A DNA stretch of 45,533 nucleotides from Acidobacteriota bacterium (GCA_018970215.1 JAGWWX010000005.1:1-45533), one strand, 5' to 3'; counted from the first letter of the stretch, positions 36,383 through 45,533 are shown. Notes: generated by a model from the letters alone, not told the origin. Made by a program: numbers and translations.

Positions 36383-36388
36383 ACGATA
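36383..36388 (-). promoter_or_regulatory. -10-like TATCGT, N6 before divIVA ATG
   Basis: TATCGT-GTCGGC-ATG. Confidence 0.5.
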
Positions 36389-36416
36389 CCCCTCGACGGA
36401 GCCATATTCGGGGTTT

Positions 36417-36680
36417 CTAGAGGCTTCTTAAGAAGCCCATCAAGAAGTCGGCGATGATAATGACCACCAGCGGACTGAAATCAAATCCGACACCACCGAC
36501 TCGCAACATGGGGAGTAACCGCCGAATGGGTCCAAGGACGGGCTCGGTAACCCGCGTGAGGAAAAAGCGAACCTGTTCGACCGGCAATCGGGTTGACGGC
36601 GGGATGAAACTGACGATCATGAGCAAGAACAAGGCCCATACCAAGAGTTGCAGGCCCAGGAGTAAGAGAAAGACGATCAA
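36417..36680 (-). CDS. YggT family membrane protein
   Basis: 87 aa; VSFIPPSTRLPVEQVRFFLTRVTEPVLGPIRRLLP; between sepF and divIVA. Confidence 0.88.
   Translation of the reverse strand: MIVFLLLLGLQLLVWALFLLMIVSFIPPSTRLPVEQVRFFLTRVTEPVLGPIRRLLPMLRVGGVGFDFSPLVVIIIADFLMGFLRSL
36422..36437. repeat. 16-bp perfect palindrome next to the yggT stop
   Basis: GGCTTCTTAAGAAGCC; could fold as GGCTTC-TTAA-GAAGCC. Confidence 0.5.
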
Positions 36681-37241
36681 CTAGCGCTCAAATCCCGTCA
36701 GGCGGAACCGCTCAATGGCGGCCGGCGAGACCGTAATCGAGCGAATGGGCTCCGCAAGAATCACTGAACCCTTCACCAGGGGCTGGATACGTCCATTCAT
36801 CATGTAGATAAAGCCGCAGATAAATGCCACAATTCGTCGGCTGGTGTCACGGTCGCAGTGCGAGGTGTTCACGATTACGGGTCGACGAGCCTTCAAGATG
36901 TCGCAGATCTCCTGGCACTGGCCGTACGAGGTGGCCACGTAGAGCTCCAACTCGGCAGTCTCGGCGGTCGACGTGAAGCCCGGCACCCCGTGAGGTGGCG
37001 TCGGGTCGCGGTAGATGGCATCGGTCGACGGAGAGTTAAAAGTGGCGCGGGGCGCCGTGCCGCCGAGGACGGTGACGCCCGATGAGTAGGTGGGTGGCGT
37101 CGGTGGGGTGACGACGGGCTCGTCGACACCGACGACGTAGTCGTCATAGTCAACAGAAGGGTACGCCTCTTCCTTCAACCCAAAAAACTCCAGGCCGCGG
37201 TCTAGGTTTCTCCGCCAATTAGAAACTCGTGCCATCGTCAA
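36681..37241 (-). CDS. sepF: cell division protein SepF (probable start ATG 37235)
   Basis: 186 aa; RPVIVNTSHCDRDTSRRIVAFICGFIYMMNGRIQPLVKGSVILAE. Confidence 0.92.
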   Translation of the reverse strand: MTMARVSNWRRNLDRGLEFFGLKEEAYPSVDYDDYVVGVDEPVVTPPTPPTYSSGVTVLGGTAPRATFNSPSTDAIYRDPTPPHGVPGFTSTAETAELELYVATSYGQCQEICDILKARRPVIVNTSHCDRDTSRRIVAFICGFIYMMNGRIQPLVKGSVILAEPIRSITVSPAAIERFRLTGFER

Positions 37242-37261
37242 CTCCCGTGTGTTCTCGTAGT

Positions 37262-37951
37262 TTAGATGAGCCCTGGGACGGGGGCTCTGGGGCCAAACAG
37301 CGTTCGGCCCAACCGAATTTGGGTACTTCCGTACGCCACCGCTAACTCGTAGTCGTCACTCATTCCCATCGAGAGTTCCCTGACGCCTTCTCTGGCAGCC
37401 AGTTCGGACAGACGGCGAAATGCGACCTCGGCTGCATCGGGGTTCGGCGGCGCCACGGTCATGAGCCCACGCACCTCAAGTCCCCGTCGGCGGCACGATT
37501 CGATGAGTACTGGTGCCTCTGCTGGGCCGACGCCATTGCGACCCGCCGTGGCCGCGTAGTCGACCTGGATATAAACGGGCCGTGGTGTGCTGCCATCCGC
37601 CACGGCCGCGACTTCCTTTTCCCGCGATACCGTCAACACTTCGTCGGCCCACTGCGTCACGGTGTCAATCTTGCGACTCTGAAGGGCTCCGAGAAACTGC
37701 CAACGAATGTCGGAGAGATCTCGCGTGGTCGACGCCTTGTCGACGAGTTCGTTGACGTAATTCTCCCCAAAGACACGGAGCCCCGCGGCGTAGCCCGCGC
37801 GCACGACCTCGACGGACTGCGACTTTGTCACGGCCACAACCGTGACGGAGTCGAGCGAGCGACCGAGACGAACGATGTTCGCCTGTACCGCCGCAAGATT
37901 CGCGGCGACGTCCGGCGTGAGAGGACTACTTGAGGAAGTCGGGAATGTCAT
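37262..37951 (-). CDS. YggS family pyridoxal-phosphate homeostasis protein
   Basis: [49 protein letters not shown] to 37978, likely start MTFPTSS. Confidence 0.9.
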   Translation of the reverse strand: MTFPTSSSSPLTPDVAANLAAVQANIVRLGRSLDSVTVVAVTKSQSVEVVRAGYAAGLRVFGENYVNELVDKASTTRDLSDIRWQFLGALQSRKIDTVTQWADEVLTVSREKEVAAVADGSTPRPVYIQVDYAATAGRNGVGPAEAPVLIESCRRRGLEVRGLMTVAPPNPDAAEVAFRRLSELAAREGVRELSMGMSDDYELAVAYGSTQIRLGRTLFGPRAPVPGLI

Positions 37952-39017
37952 CCTCGCCCAGCGGTAAGAAATCGTCACCCGCCGAGGGGAAGATGTCCGC
38001 CGTGGTCGTCACCGACGTGGCGGGACGGCTCGTCGTTGGTGGCCGCGTGGGAGCGGGACGGTCCGAGTCCCACCGGTCGAATCCCGCAGCGATGACCGTC
38101 ACGCGCACCGCTTCACCCATACTGGCGTCGATTGCTGATCCCCAAATGATGTTGGCGTCTTCGTGAGCGACATCGTGAATGATGCTCATCGCTTCGTTGA
38201 CTTCGTGGATACCAATGTTTTCCGAGCCCACGACGTTCACCAGAATGCCGCGCGCGCCACGAATCTCGGCCTCGAGAAGTTGACTCGTAATAGCGTTACG
38301 CGCCGCCGTCAAAGCACGACCCTCGCCCGTTGACTCGCCCACGCCCATGATGGCCGTTCCGGCGTTACTCATAATCGTCTTCACGTCGGCAAAGTCAGTG
38401 TTGATTGTTCCGGGATTCGTGATGAGGTCGGTGATGCCGCGCACACCTTGTAGCAGCACGTCATCGGCCATACGAAAAGCGTCCAACATCGTTGTCTGAT
38501 TCGTCGCGTTCGCAATGAGGCGATCGTTTGGGATCACGATCAGGGTGTCAACTTTTTCGCGAAGAGATTCAATTCCCTTTTCGGCCTGTGCCGCCCGGCG
38601 CTTCCCCTCAAAGGTGAACGGACGCGTCACGACGCCGATGGTGAGTGCACCCTTCGCACGCGCCACGGCCGCGACCACGGGTGCCGCCCCCGTTCCGGTG
38701 CCACCGCCCTCGCCCGCGGTAATAAAAACCATGTCGGCGTCGCCGATGGCTTCTTCAATGTCGGACTTGCAGTCTTCGGCCGCTTGTCGACCGACTTCTG
38801 GATCGGCGCCGGCACCGAGACCACGGGTGAGGTCGCGACCTAACTCCAGTTTCTTCTCGGCCGGACACGGCAGGAGAGCTTGCGCGTCAGTGTTCATCGC
38901 GATGAACTCGACGTTGCGAAGTCCCGCTTCAATCATTCGATTGACAGCGTTCACTCCACCGCCACCGACGCCGATGACTTTGATGTTCGCCATGTAGTTG
39001 CTCTGCTGCAGATTCAT
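37926..39017 (-). CDS. ftsZ: cell division protein FtsZ
   Basis: [20 protein letters not shown], tubulin signature [14 protein letters not shown]-terminal peptide [11 protein letters not shown] to 39074, start at [16 protein letters not shown]. Confidence 0.98.
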   Translation of the reverse strand: MNLQQSNYMANIKVIGVGGGGVNAVNRMIEAGLRNVEFIAMNTDAQALLPCPAEKKLELGRDLTRGLGAGADPEVGRQAAEDCKSDIEEAIGDADMVFITAGEGGGTGTGAAPVVAAVARAKGALTIGVVTRPFTFEGKRRAAQAEKGIESLREKVDTLIVIPNDRLIANATNQTTMLDAFRMADDVLLQGVRGITDLITNPGTINTDFADVKTIMSNAGTAIMGVGESTGEGRALTAARNAITSQLLEAEIRGARGILVNVVGSENIGIHEVNEAMSIIHDVAHEDANIIWGSAIDASMGEAVRVTVIAAGFDRWDSDRPAPTRPPTTSRPATSVTTTADIFPSAGDDFLPLGEDDIPDFLK

Positions 39018-39101
39018 GAAAACCCCTTCAACCGACCCAGTCTCCCAGACTCCGTGGGGGCTGTCGCCCGACACCGCCTACTGGGTGGAATGTAGCCCTG
39101 A

Positions 39102-39130
39102 ACCCTAGTAGCGGTAGGAAAACTGGTCAA
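39102..39130 (-). promoter_or_regulatory. candidate sigma-70 promoter for ftsZ
   Basis: Minus strand TTGACC-N17-TAGGGT just downstream of the ftsQ stop, upstream of the ftsZ start 39017. Confidence 0.5.
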
Positions 39131-39134
39131 ACGG

Positions 39135-39854
39135 CTACCGAATCTCGACCGTGACGGCCGACGGGACTGACACATCAACGTAGGAGTTGGGCGCGAGGGT
39201 TCGTTCGGCCAAGACGGACGCAATTGCCACAAATTTCGCATGGAGGCGGTCAATTCGTCCGACGTAAAAGGTCACTGGTGTGGTGAAGTGCAGGGTGACC
39301 CGACCTTTCGTATCGACCGACACGGTGCGCACATGTCCGGCAAAGGCCGTAGGGAGACGACGAGCGACCGTCGCCGCGGGACGCGCCCAACGGTCAAACG
39401 GCCATTCGTCGTTGCCTCCGACCGCGGCGAGATGCGGAAGATCGACGCCGACCGTGGCCGGGTCTAACTGGTGGCCGGAGCCATCAACAAGGTGCAGAAC
39501 CCCCACGCCATCGGGAGCGACAGCTATCGGCGAACGCTCGTGGACCGTAAGGGTCACACGATGGGGCCAGTGCCGTGCCACCGTGACACTCGACACCCAC
39601 CGCAACTCCGCAATGGCGCGACTGATCGCCTCACTGTTCAGCGTCAACATTGGCGGGTGGTCATCGAGTCCCGACATGGCAATGACTTGACCCGCCGTTT
39701 CGTGGGTGTTACCGACGACTTCAACGCTTTGTACCCGAAAGTACGAGAGACGACTCACTGCAAGCAGGCCGACATACAGGAGTGACAGCACGATGGTCGC
39801 GGCGAGAAAGCGACGAAACGCGAGGGGCCGTGTGGGGCGACGATTCACCATCAC
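39135..39854 (-). CDS. ftsQ: cell division protein FtsQ/DivIB
   Basis: 239 aa; single TM, POTRA-like RVQSVEVVGNTHETAGQVIAMSGL; between murB and ftsZ. Confidence 0.85.
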   Translation of the reverse strand: MMVNRRPTRPLAFRRFLAATIVLSLLYVGLLAVSRLSYFRVQSVEVVGNTHETAGQVIAMSGLDDHPPMLTLNSEAISRAIAELRWVSSVTVARHWPHRVTLTVHERSPIAVAPDGVGVLHLVDGSGHQLDPATVGVDLPHLAAVGGNDEWPFDRWARPAATVARRLPTAFAGHVRTVSVDTKGRVTLHFTTPVTFYVGRIDRLHAKFVAIASVLAERTLAPNSYVDVSVPSAVTVEIR

Positions 39855-40747
39855 GAAAATCCCACGAGTCGAATTTCGCTATGCAGATCGATACCCCGTT
39901 CGGCCAGCACCGTGTCGTGCACACGGCGCATCACAGACCGGACGTCTTCGGAGCGTCCACCGGCGTCCACCTGGATGAAGTTCGCGTGCTTCTCGCTCAC
40001 GTAAGCCGAACCCACTCGCACACCCTTGCACCCACAGTCATCGATGAGAGCTCCCGCCGTCGCCCCGGGCGGGTTCTGGAAGACACTGCCCGCGTTCGCC
40101 CCACCGGGTTGATGGTCGCGACGCCAACGAACTATCTCGCGCAGAATGTCGCGACCTTCGTCAGCGTCACCTTCTCGCAGCTGCAACGTGGCGTCAAGTA
40201 CTACGTGGCGCGACGTGATCGCACTCGAGCGATATCCGAAGTGCAGATCCCGAGCGGGAACGTCGCGCACCGTCGCCGCGTCGATATCCCACAGCCGTAC
40301 ACTCACGACCGAGGCCGCCATGTCACTGCCGTGACCACCGGCGTTCATTGCAATCGCACCGCCTACGGTGCCCGGTACGCCCACGGCCCACTCGAAGTCG
40401 CGATAGTTGCGGTCCACGAGACGACGAGCAGCCACCGGTAGGTCGACGGCGGCACCCAGGGTGACTTTCGCGTTGTCGTGGAACTCGATTGATCCAAAGC
40501 CGTCACCGAGCACAATGACGAGCCCGTCGAAGCCTTCGTCGGCGACCAACGTATTTGATCCGTTACCCAGAACGTAGATCGGGCTGATGTCACGAAGCCA
40601 CTCACCGAGGACCTGCAGGGCGTCGATGGATTCAATCGTCACGAGTCCGCGGGCTCGACCGCCCACACGGTACGTTGTCTTTTGGCCGAACGGCGCCTCC
40701 GACTCCCCCGCCGAACCCGCGTGGTCGAGTAACTGTTCAATCGACAC
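39851..40747 (-). CDS. murB: UDP-N-acetylenolpyruvoylglucosamine reductase
   Basis: TTYRVGGRARGLV, VLGNGSNTLVADEGFDG, GVPGTVGGAIAMNAGGHG; likely GTG start overlapping the preceding stop. Confidence 0.95.
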   Translation of the reverse strand: MSIEQLLDHAGSAGESEAPFGQKTTYRVGGRARGLVTIESIDALQVLGEWLRDISPIYVLGNGSNTLVADEGFDGLVIVLGDGFGSIEFHDNAKVTLGAAVDLPVAARRLVDRNYRDFEWAVGVPGTVGGAIAMNAGGHGSDMAASVVSVRLWDIDAATVRDVPARDLHFGYRSSAITSRHVVLDATLQLREGDADEGRDILREIVRWRRDHQPGGANAGSVFQNPPGATAGALIDDCGCKGVRVGSAYVSEKHANFIQVDAGGRSEDVRSVMRRVHDTVLAERGIDLHSEIRLVGFS

Positions 40748-43190
40748 GATTTTCTCCCAGTGCGTCGACGGTACGCGAGATATCACCCGCGCCTAGAAAG
40801 ATAATTGTGTCGTAGCGAGAGGCCACCTCACGGACATGACGTTCCACGTCGTCGAGAGTTCGACAGTACGTAACGGGCGTCCCACGGTGCAAGGAAATGG
40901 CCTCAGCAACGAGTTGACCCGAGCTCCCGTCGTCATTCACCTCGCCCGCTCCGTAAATGTCAGTGACGACAACGTCGGTCGCGTCGCCGAACGAACGACC
41001 AAACTCTTCAAGAAGTCGAGTCGTTCGAGAAAAGCGATGGGGTTGAAACACCGCGAGAAGACTGGTCGAGCCTCCCTCACGTGCGGTCCTCAGGGTTGCG
41101 GCAATCTCACCCGGGAGGTGCGCAAAGTCGTCAATTATCTCCGCCGTCCCCAGCCGACCCCGTCGCTCGTACCGACGAGGTGATCCGACAAAGGACGCGA
41201 GGCCCGCGGCGATGGCGTCGGGCGCGGCCCCGAGGAGATGAGCCAGCACGGCAACGGTCGCGGCGTTCGCCACGTTGTGATGTCCCACAACGGGAACGGT
41301 GAGATCGAGCGACAGGAGTGGACCACGAATGCGAAACGACATCTCTCCAGAACCTCGCACGATGTCACTCACGACATACGTGGCGCGATCCGACGTGCCG
41401 ACTGTCAACGCCGCCGTTCCTTCATAACTACGCTCGGGCACATCGTCCATCCAGACAACCACGGGACCGTGAGTGCGCTGGATGACGCCGCGGAACGATT
41501 CGATGAGTGACGCGAGCGTGCCGTAGTGATCGAGATGGTCGGCCTCGATATTGAGAACAGCGAGCCCCTGGGGGGCGACGTGCTCAAAGGTGCCGTAACT
41601 CTCGTCGAGCTCGAGAATCAGTCGATCCCCGTCGTGGCGGCCATTAGGACCGGCTCCTCGGATCTCAGCACCAACGAGCCACGACGGTGACCAGTGTGCC
41701 GCACGGGCGATATGTACCAGCATGGACGAGGCCGACGTCTTTCCGTGCGTCCCGGTAACTGCCACTGTCGAATGATGACGCGCCACCGTGGCGAGCAGAT
41801 GCGAACGATTCATGAGCTCTCCGCTCGCAGCGACGAGGTCGGGATCGAACTCTCGCGGCACGGCGGGCGACCACGTCACGAGTGTCGCGCGAGCGGCATC
41901 GCGAGTATTGCTCCCGACCACGAAGTGCCCGAGGGAGTGCAGAGACGTCAACGTCGCCGAATCGTGTTGATCGCTTCCCGACACGCGAGACCCTAAATCA
42001 GAAAAGTAACGGACGACTCCGCTCATCCCCGTACCGCCCGCCCCCACCACGTGGACGTGAGTAGGAGGCCACTCACGGTCAACGATGTCCGCAATACGCT
42101 GGGCGGCATCGCGACGTCCCGCAGCGAGAGCTCGACGTCCCATGTCGTCACGAAGCGTCGAAGATGACACGAGTGGTTCCAAGACCTCCGTCAGCCGCAC
42201 TGAGGTGCACTCATCGTCTCGCAGAACAATCGCTCCGCCACGTGACGCAAGCGACTGAGCATTCTTTGTCTGGTGATCGCTCGGAGCATGTGGCAGAGGA
42301 ATGAGCACGCTGGGAACTCCCAAGGCCGACAGCTCCGCCACGGTGGCGGCACCGGCACGGCAGACGGCGATGTCGGTGGCGGCCCAGAGTGAGGGCATGT
42401 CGTTCACAAATTCGTACAGGTGATAGAGCGATGTATCGAGATCGCTCGTCACTCGTGTCATTTCCGCAAAGTCTCGGCGACCTGACACGTGCGAAATGAC
42501 AATGTCGCTGCGTTCACGCCAGAGATGCGCGACGTCGGCGATGGCACGGTTGACCCGTCGCGCACCCAGTGAACCCGTCATCACCGTTATGCACAATGAC
42601 TGTGGATCGATGCCACGCGCAATTTTTGCGTGCCGTCGCGACTCGTCATCAATCGTCAGCGAGACGATGGAATCGCGGAGTGGTACCCCTACGACCTCCG
42701 AAGGTCCCGAATGCTGGCCGGGATCAATTCCCCACAGCGTGATGCGCGCCCGTCGGCTCGCGATTCGATGCACCAAACCCGTCGCGGCATCGAGTTCAAC
42801 GAGATAGAGGGTGCGCCGCGACTGACGAAGTGCGAGGGACGCCGCCACCATGGGGAACGCGGCGTAGCCACCCACCGACACCACGGCGCGCGGACGTAAC
42901 ACCAGCGTCGAAATGACCGCACGCCCGAACGCCACAAGCAGACGCATCAGCGAAAGAGCATTTTGTGCGACGGCGGTGGGATGAATCGAACGCCGTAGCC
43001 CGCGACCCGGTAACAAGACGAGTCGTTCGTCTCTATCGCGAAGCAGCACCGACTCTTGACCTCGACGAGAGCCGACAAAAATAATTTCATCGGGTGAGAC
43101 CCCGCGTTCCCGAAGAGCGTCGGCGATAGCCACCATGGGCATGATGTGTCCGCCGGTGCCGCCACCCGTGATCACTATGGGGCGTGGCAC
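40737..43190 (-). CDS. murG-murC: bifunctional MurG-MurC fusion (GlcNAc transferase + UDP-MurNAc:L-Ala ligase)
   Basis: Single open frame; MurG IVITGGGTGGHIMPMVAIADAL and RAGAATVAELSALGVPSVLIPLPHAPSDHQTKNAQ, running without stop into MurC HVVGAGGTGMSGV, VAVTGTHGKTSASSML, IEADHLDHYG. ORF track extends to 43673; GTG 43190 follows the ftsW stop by 2 nt. Confidence 0.92.
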   Translation of the reverse strand: MPRPIVITGGGTGGHIMPMVAIADALRERGVSPDEIIFVGSRRGQESVLLRDRDERLVLLPGRGLRRSIHPTAVAQNALSLMRLLVAFGRAVISTLVLRPRAVVSVGGYAAFPMVAASLALRQSRRTLYLVELDAATGLVHRIASRRARITLWGIDPGQHSGPSEVVGVPLRDSIVSLTIDDESRRHAKIARGIDPQSLCITVMTGSLGARRVNRAIADVAHLWRERSDIVISHVSGRRDFAEMTRVTSDLDTSLYHLYEFVNDMPSLWAATDIAVCRAGAATVAELSALGVPSVLIPLPHAPSDHQTKNAQSLASRGGAIVLRDDECTSVRLTEVLEPLVSSSTLRDDMGRRALAAGRRDAAQRIADIVDREWPPTHVHVVGAGGTGMSGVVRYFSDLGSRVSGSDQHDSATLTSLHSLGHFVVGSNTRDAARATLVTWSPAVPREFDPDLVAASGELMNRSHLLATVARHHSTVAVTGTHGKTSASSMLVHIARAAHWSPSWLVGAEIRGAGPNGRHDGDRLILELDESYGTFEHVAPQGLAVLNIEADHLDHYGTLASLIESFRGVIQRTHGPVVVWMDDVPERSYEGTAALTVGTSDRATYVVSDIVRGSGEMSFRIRGPLLSLDLTVPVVGHHNVANAATVAVLAHLLGAAPDAIAAGLASFVGSPRRYERRGRLGTAEIIDDFAHLPGEIAATLRTAREGGSTSLLAVFQPHRFSRTTRLLEEFGRSFGDATDVVVTDIYGAGEVNDDGSSGQLVAEAISLHRGTPVTYCRTLDDVERHVREVASRYDTIIFLGAGDISRTVDALGENRVD

Positions 43191-43192
43191 GA

Positions 43193-44347
43193 CTACGACC
43201 GCCGCACGATGTTTTTCATCACGGACCGGAACGCGACTCCCCCTGACCGGCGTACGCCTTGATGGGCCGCAATATTCACGAGGAGACCCACGAGACTCAT
43301 GTTCATCACCATTGCCGTGCCGCCGTACGAGACGAATGGGAGTGGGATACCGGTCACGGGGAAGATTCCCACCGCCTGGGCGATGTTGATGAGAGCTTCG
43401 GCACCCAACCAGACGGTGCCGCCCACTGCAATCAGACGTGACGTCATGTCGCGCGTCTGCATCGCCGACTGACCACAGAAGTAAATGAGGTAACAGAAAA
43501 GACCGACGATGACGGTAACGCCAATAAATCCAAACATCTCGCCAATCACGCTGATGATGAAGTCCGTGTGCGCATTCGGCAAGAATCCCCACAGTGATCG
43601 GGCCCGGGCGGGCCCCGTACCAACGAGGCCGCCGGAGCCCATTCCGATGCGCGCTTGATTGACTTGATAGCACGCAACCTGTGGATCGCAGTAGGACGAG
43701 ACGTAGAGGTTCATCAGTCGTGATCGTTGGTAGGGCTGCACGATGAGTGACGCGACACCTCCTACCACCGCAATCAGTAGTGCGCGCTGGAGGTAGTAGC
43801 CCTCAAGACCCCACGTCCACATAATCGCGAACGAAATGAGCCCCACCACAATGGACGTCCCCAAGTCAGGTTGGAGCACGATAAAACCCAAGCCAACGAG
43901 TGAGGCGAGCCACACCACGAGGGGGTGGTACCGCGACGAGTAGCGAGCGAGCGCATACGGCAGGCCCACGCACACGGCAAACTTATAGATCTCCGAGGGT
44001 TGCACAGTAATACTCCCCAGGCGAATCCATCGCGTTGAACCATTGGCCTCGGCCCCAATGAGAGCCACGGCAAAGAGCGCGAAGAGCGCGCCACCAAAGA
44101 TGATCGGCGTAATTATCGCAAGCTGTCGTTGCGTCACGAGGAAAAAGAATGCGAAGCCCATGACGCCAAACATCACGTAGACCGTCTCTCGAAGAAGGAA
44201 ACCGAGCATCGATTGGCCCGTGGAACCGAGCGATGGTCCGATGGTCATCGAGACCACGGAAATGCCAATGGCGAGCAAGAGAGCCGCGGCCACGAGGAGA
44301 TTACGAGCGACCCGCTCGGGATTCATGGTCGTTGACACGTCACTCAC
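43193..44347 (-). CDS. ftsW: FtsW/RodA/SpoVE (SEDS) peptidoglycan polymerase
   Basis: GSTRWIRLGSITVQPSEIYKFAVCVGL, NAHTDFIISVIGEMFGFIGV, PLPFVSYGGTAMVMNM; GTGA overlap with the mraY stop. Confidence 0.95.
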   Translation of the reverse strand: MSDVSTTMNPERVARNLLVAAALLLAIGISVVSMTIGPSLGSTGQSMLGFLLRETVYVMFGVMGFAFFFLVTQRQLAIITPIIFGGALFALFAVALIGAEANGSTRWIRLGSITVQPSEIYKFAVCVGLPYALARYSSRYHPLVVWLASLVGLGFIVLQPDLGTSIVVGLISFAIMWTWGLEGYYLQRALLIAVVGGVASLIVQPYQRSRLMNLYVSSYCDPQVACYQVNQARIGMGSGGLVGTGPARARSLWGFLPNAHTDFIISVIGEMFGFIGVTVIVGLFCYLIYFCGQSAMQTRDMTSRLIAVGGTVWLGAEALINIAQAVGIFPVTGIPLPFVSYGGTAMVMNMSLVGLLVNIAAHQGVRRSGGVAFRSVMKNIVRRS

Positions 44348-45390
44348 TGGATTACCTGCGCAATCTTGACGAAGTCGCCGTAGAACAGCCCTAGGCCGAG
44401 CGCGGCGAGTAATCCCGCCAAAATCCAGAATCGAATCAAGATCGTCGTTTCGGGCCACCCCAACATCTCAAAGTGGTGATGAATGGGGGCAATCTTGAAG
44501 ATGCGACGACCAAAGAGACGAAAGCTCAGCACCTGCAGCATGACCGAAACTGTCTCAACGACAAACAGTCCACCAATAATGATGAGCAACAGGTCGAGAT
44601 TCATCAAGGCGCACAGTGCTGCTAAAGATGCTCCGATCGAGAGTGAACCGGTATCCCCCATGATGATGCGTGCCGGTGCGGCATTCCACCAGAGAAAGCC
44701 GAGGCAACCGCCGACGAGAGCCACTGCCACGAGGGCGAGGTCGAGGGCTGCCGGAAGGTTGTAGAGGTTTTGACTGAAACTATGACGAAACTGCCAGTAC
44801 CCAATGATGGAGAGCACGCCGAAACAAAAGGTGCTCGACCCTGCCGCCAATCCATCCAGGCCGTCCGTCAAGTTCACGGCGTTCGACGTCGCGGTCAACA
44901 TAAACACCGCCAGTAGCGACCAGCCAACGGCACCCAGTTCCCAGCCCGGGAAATCTAAACGCGTGAAGGACAACGTCGTGCTCGTATGCGCCCACGCAAC
45001 GGCACCGTAGGCAAACGCTCCGCCGATTGCTAATTGGCCGATGAACTTTGCGCGCTTGTTCAGTCCACGATTGCGACCACGTCGAATAGAGATGATGTCG
45101 TCAAGAAATCCAAGTAGCGCGGCGGAGATCATTACCGCCACGACCAAGAGACCAGAGCGAGAAAAAGCCACGGATGTCCCGAGGTGTCCGGCGACGTAAC
45201 CCACGGCGGCGGCGGCCACGATGGCGATACCGCCCATTGTGGGGGTCCCATCTTTGGCTAAATGATTCTGAGGTAAGTCATCGCGTACTTTTTGTCCGTA
45301 TCTCCGGGCTCGAAGAAACTTCAAAAGTAGGGGCGTTCCGAAGAGCGACAGAAGAAATGCGACGCCTCCCGCTTCCATCAGACTTAACAC
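44344..45390 (-). CDS. mraY: phospho-N-acetylmuramoyl-pentapeptide-transferase
   Basis: 348 aa; KDGTPTMGGIAIV, SNAVNLTDGLDGLAAG, APIHHHFEMLGWPE; GTG start. Confidence 0.97.
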   Translation of the reverse strand: MLSLMEAGGVAFLLSLFGTPLLLKFLRARRYGQKVRDDLPQNHLAKDGTPTMGGIAIVAAAAVGYVAGHLGTSVAFSRSGLLVVAVMISAALLGFLDDIISIRRGRNRGLNKRAKFIGQLAIGGAFAYGAVAWAHTSTTLSFTRLDFPGWELGAVGWSLLAVFMLTATSNAVNLTDGLDGLAAGSSTFCFGVLSIIGYWQFRHSFSQNLYNLPAALDLALVAVALVGGCLGFLWWNAAPARIIMGDTGSLSIGASLAALCALMNLDLLLIIIGGLFVVETVSVMLQVLSFRLFGRRIFKIAPIHHHFEMLGWPETTILIRFWILAGLLAALGLGLFYGDFVKIAQVIQ

Positions 45391-45399
45391 ACTGTCTCC

Positions 45400-45533
45400 T
45401 TACCGACGACCAAAGAGCTCTTGAGCAACAACAACATCATCAAAGTCGACCACACTCCCCTTGGTTTCCTGCGTCTTTTCGTGACCCTTTCCCGCGATGA
45501 CCACGGCATCGTGAGAAGTTGCCAGATCTCGCG
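45400..45533 (-). CDS. murE: MurE C-terminus (partial, runs off right edge)
   Basis: Minus-strand frame open to the edge: RDLATSHDAVVIAGKGHEKTQETKGSVVDFDDVVVAQELFGRR-stop; IAGKGHE motif typical of MurE. Confidence 0.85.
   Translation of the reverse strand, partial: RDLATSHDAVVIAGKGHEKTQETKGSVVDFDDVVVAQELFGRR

Noticed and set aside
43191-43673. 160-aa N-terminal extension of the MurG-MurC ORF
   Set aside because: Lies wholly over ftsW on the same strand in another frame, R/H/S-rich with no fold; GTG 43190 right after the ftsW stop is the natural start.
1-45533. tRNA/rRNA genes, CRISPR arrays, transposons, phage genes, toxin-antitoxin or defence islands
   Set aside because: Intergenic gaps are too short or lack the motifs; no recognisable transposase, integrase, Cas or defence proteins among the ORFs.

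Overview
The window is a gene-dense, moderately high-GC actinobacterial chromosome segment. I infer an Acidimicrobiia-like lineage from gene content only. There are about 50 CDS and almost no intergenic space. I found no tRNA, rRNA, CRISPR array, transposase or phage signature. From left to right it holds: a terminal-oxidase block (ctaE partial, ctaD, ctaC, a divergent cupredoxin/COX2-like gene, ctaG-like, and a membrane-SCO1 fusion); nusB-efp-aroQ-aroB-aroK-aroC; nfuA-like; tyrS; ccdA; a menaquinone cluster (menD, menH-like, menA, menB, menE) containing a sulfatase/SRPBCC pair; an NYN-domain gene; yyaL-like; dnaE; a bacterial proteasome activator (Bpa/PafE) gene; an Rrf2 regulator; a sigma-70 factor; and a dcw/division cluster (rluD-lspA-DksA-like-divIVA-yggT-sepF-yggS-ftsZ-ftsQ-murB-[murG-murC fusion]-ftsW-mraY-murE partial). 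The observations most worth a second look are: (i) one uninterrupted ORF encoding a MurG-MurC fusion, with murD and murF absent from their usual slots; (ii) a recurring TAnnnT-N6/7-(A/G)TG arrangement at about 12 gene starts, implying widespread leaderless transcripts; (iii) four of seven convergent gene pairs that share a 4-nt palindromic double stop (TTAA or CTAG); (iv) a four-hairpin leader upstream of the sigma factor; (v) a histone-tail/charged-helix/DksA-zinc-finger protein; (vi) a DoxX-like membrane/SCO1 fusion and a CuA-like protein with altered ligands; and (vii) an autonomous NYN-domain gene closed by a perfect 13-bp hairpin. All calls come from reading the sequence and the ORF track; no database search was run.
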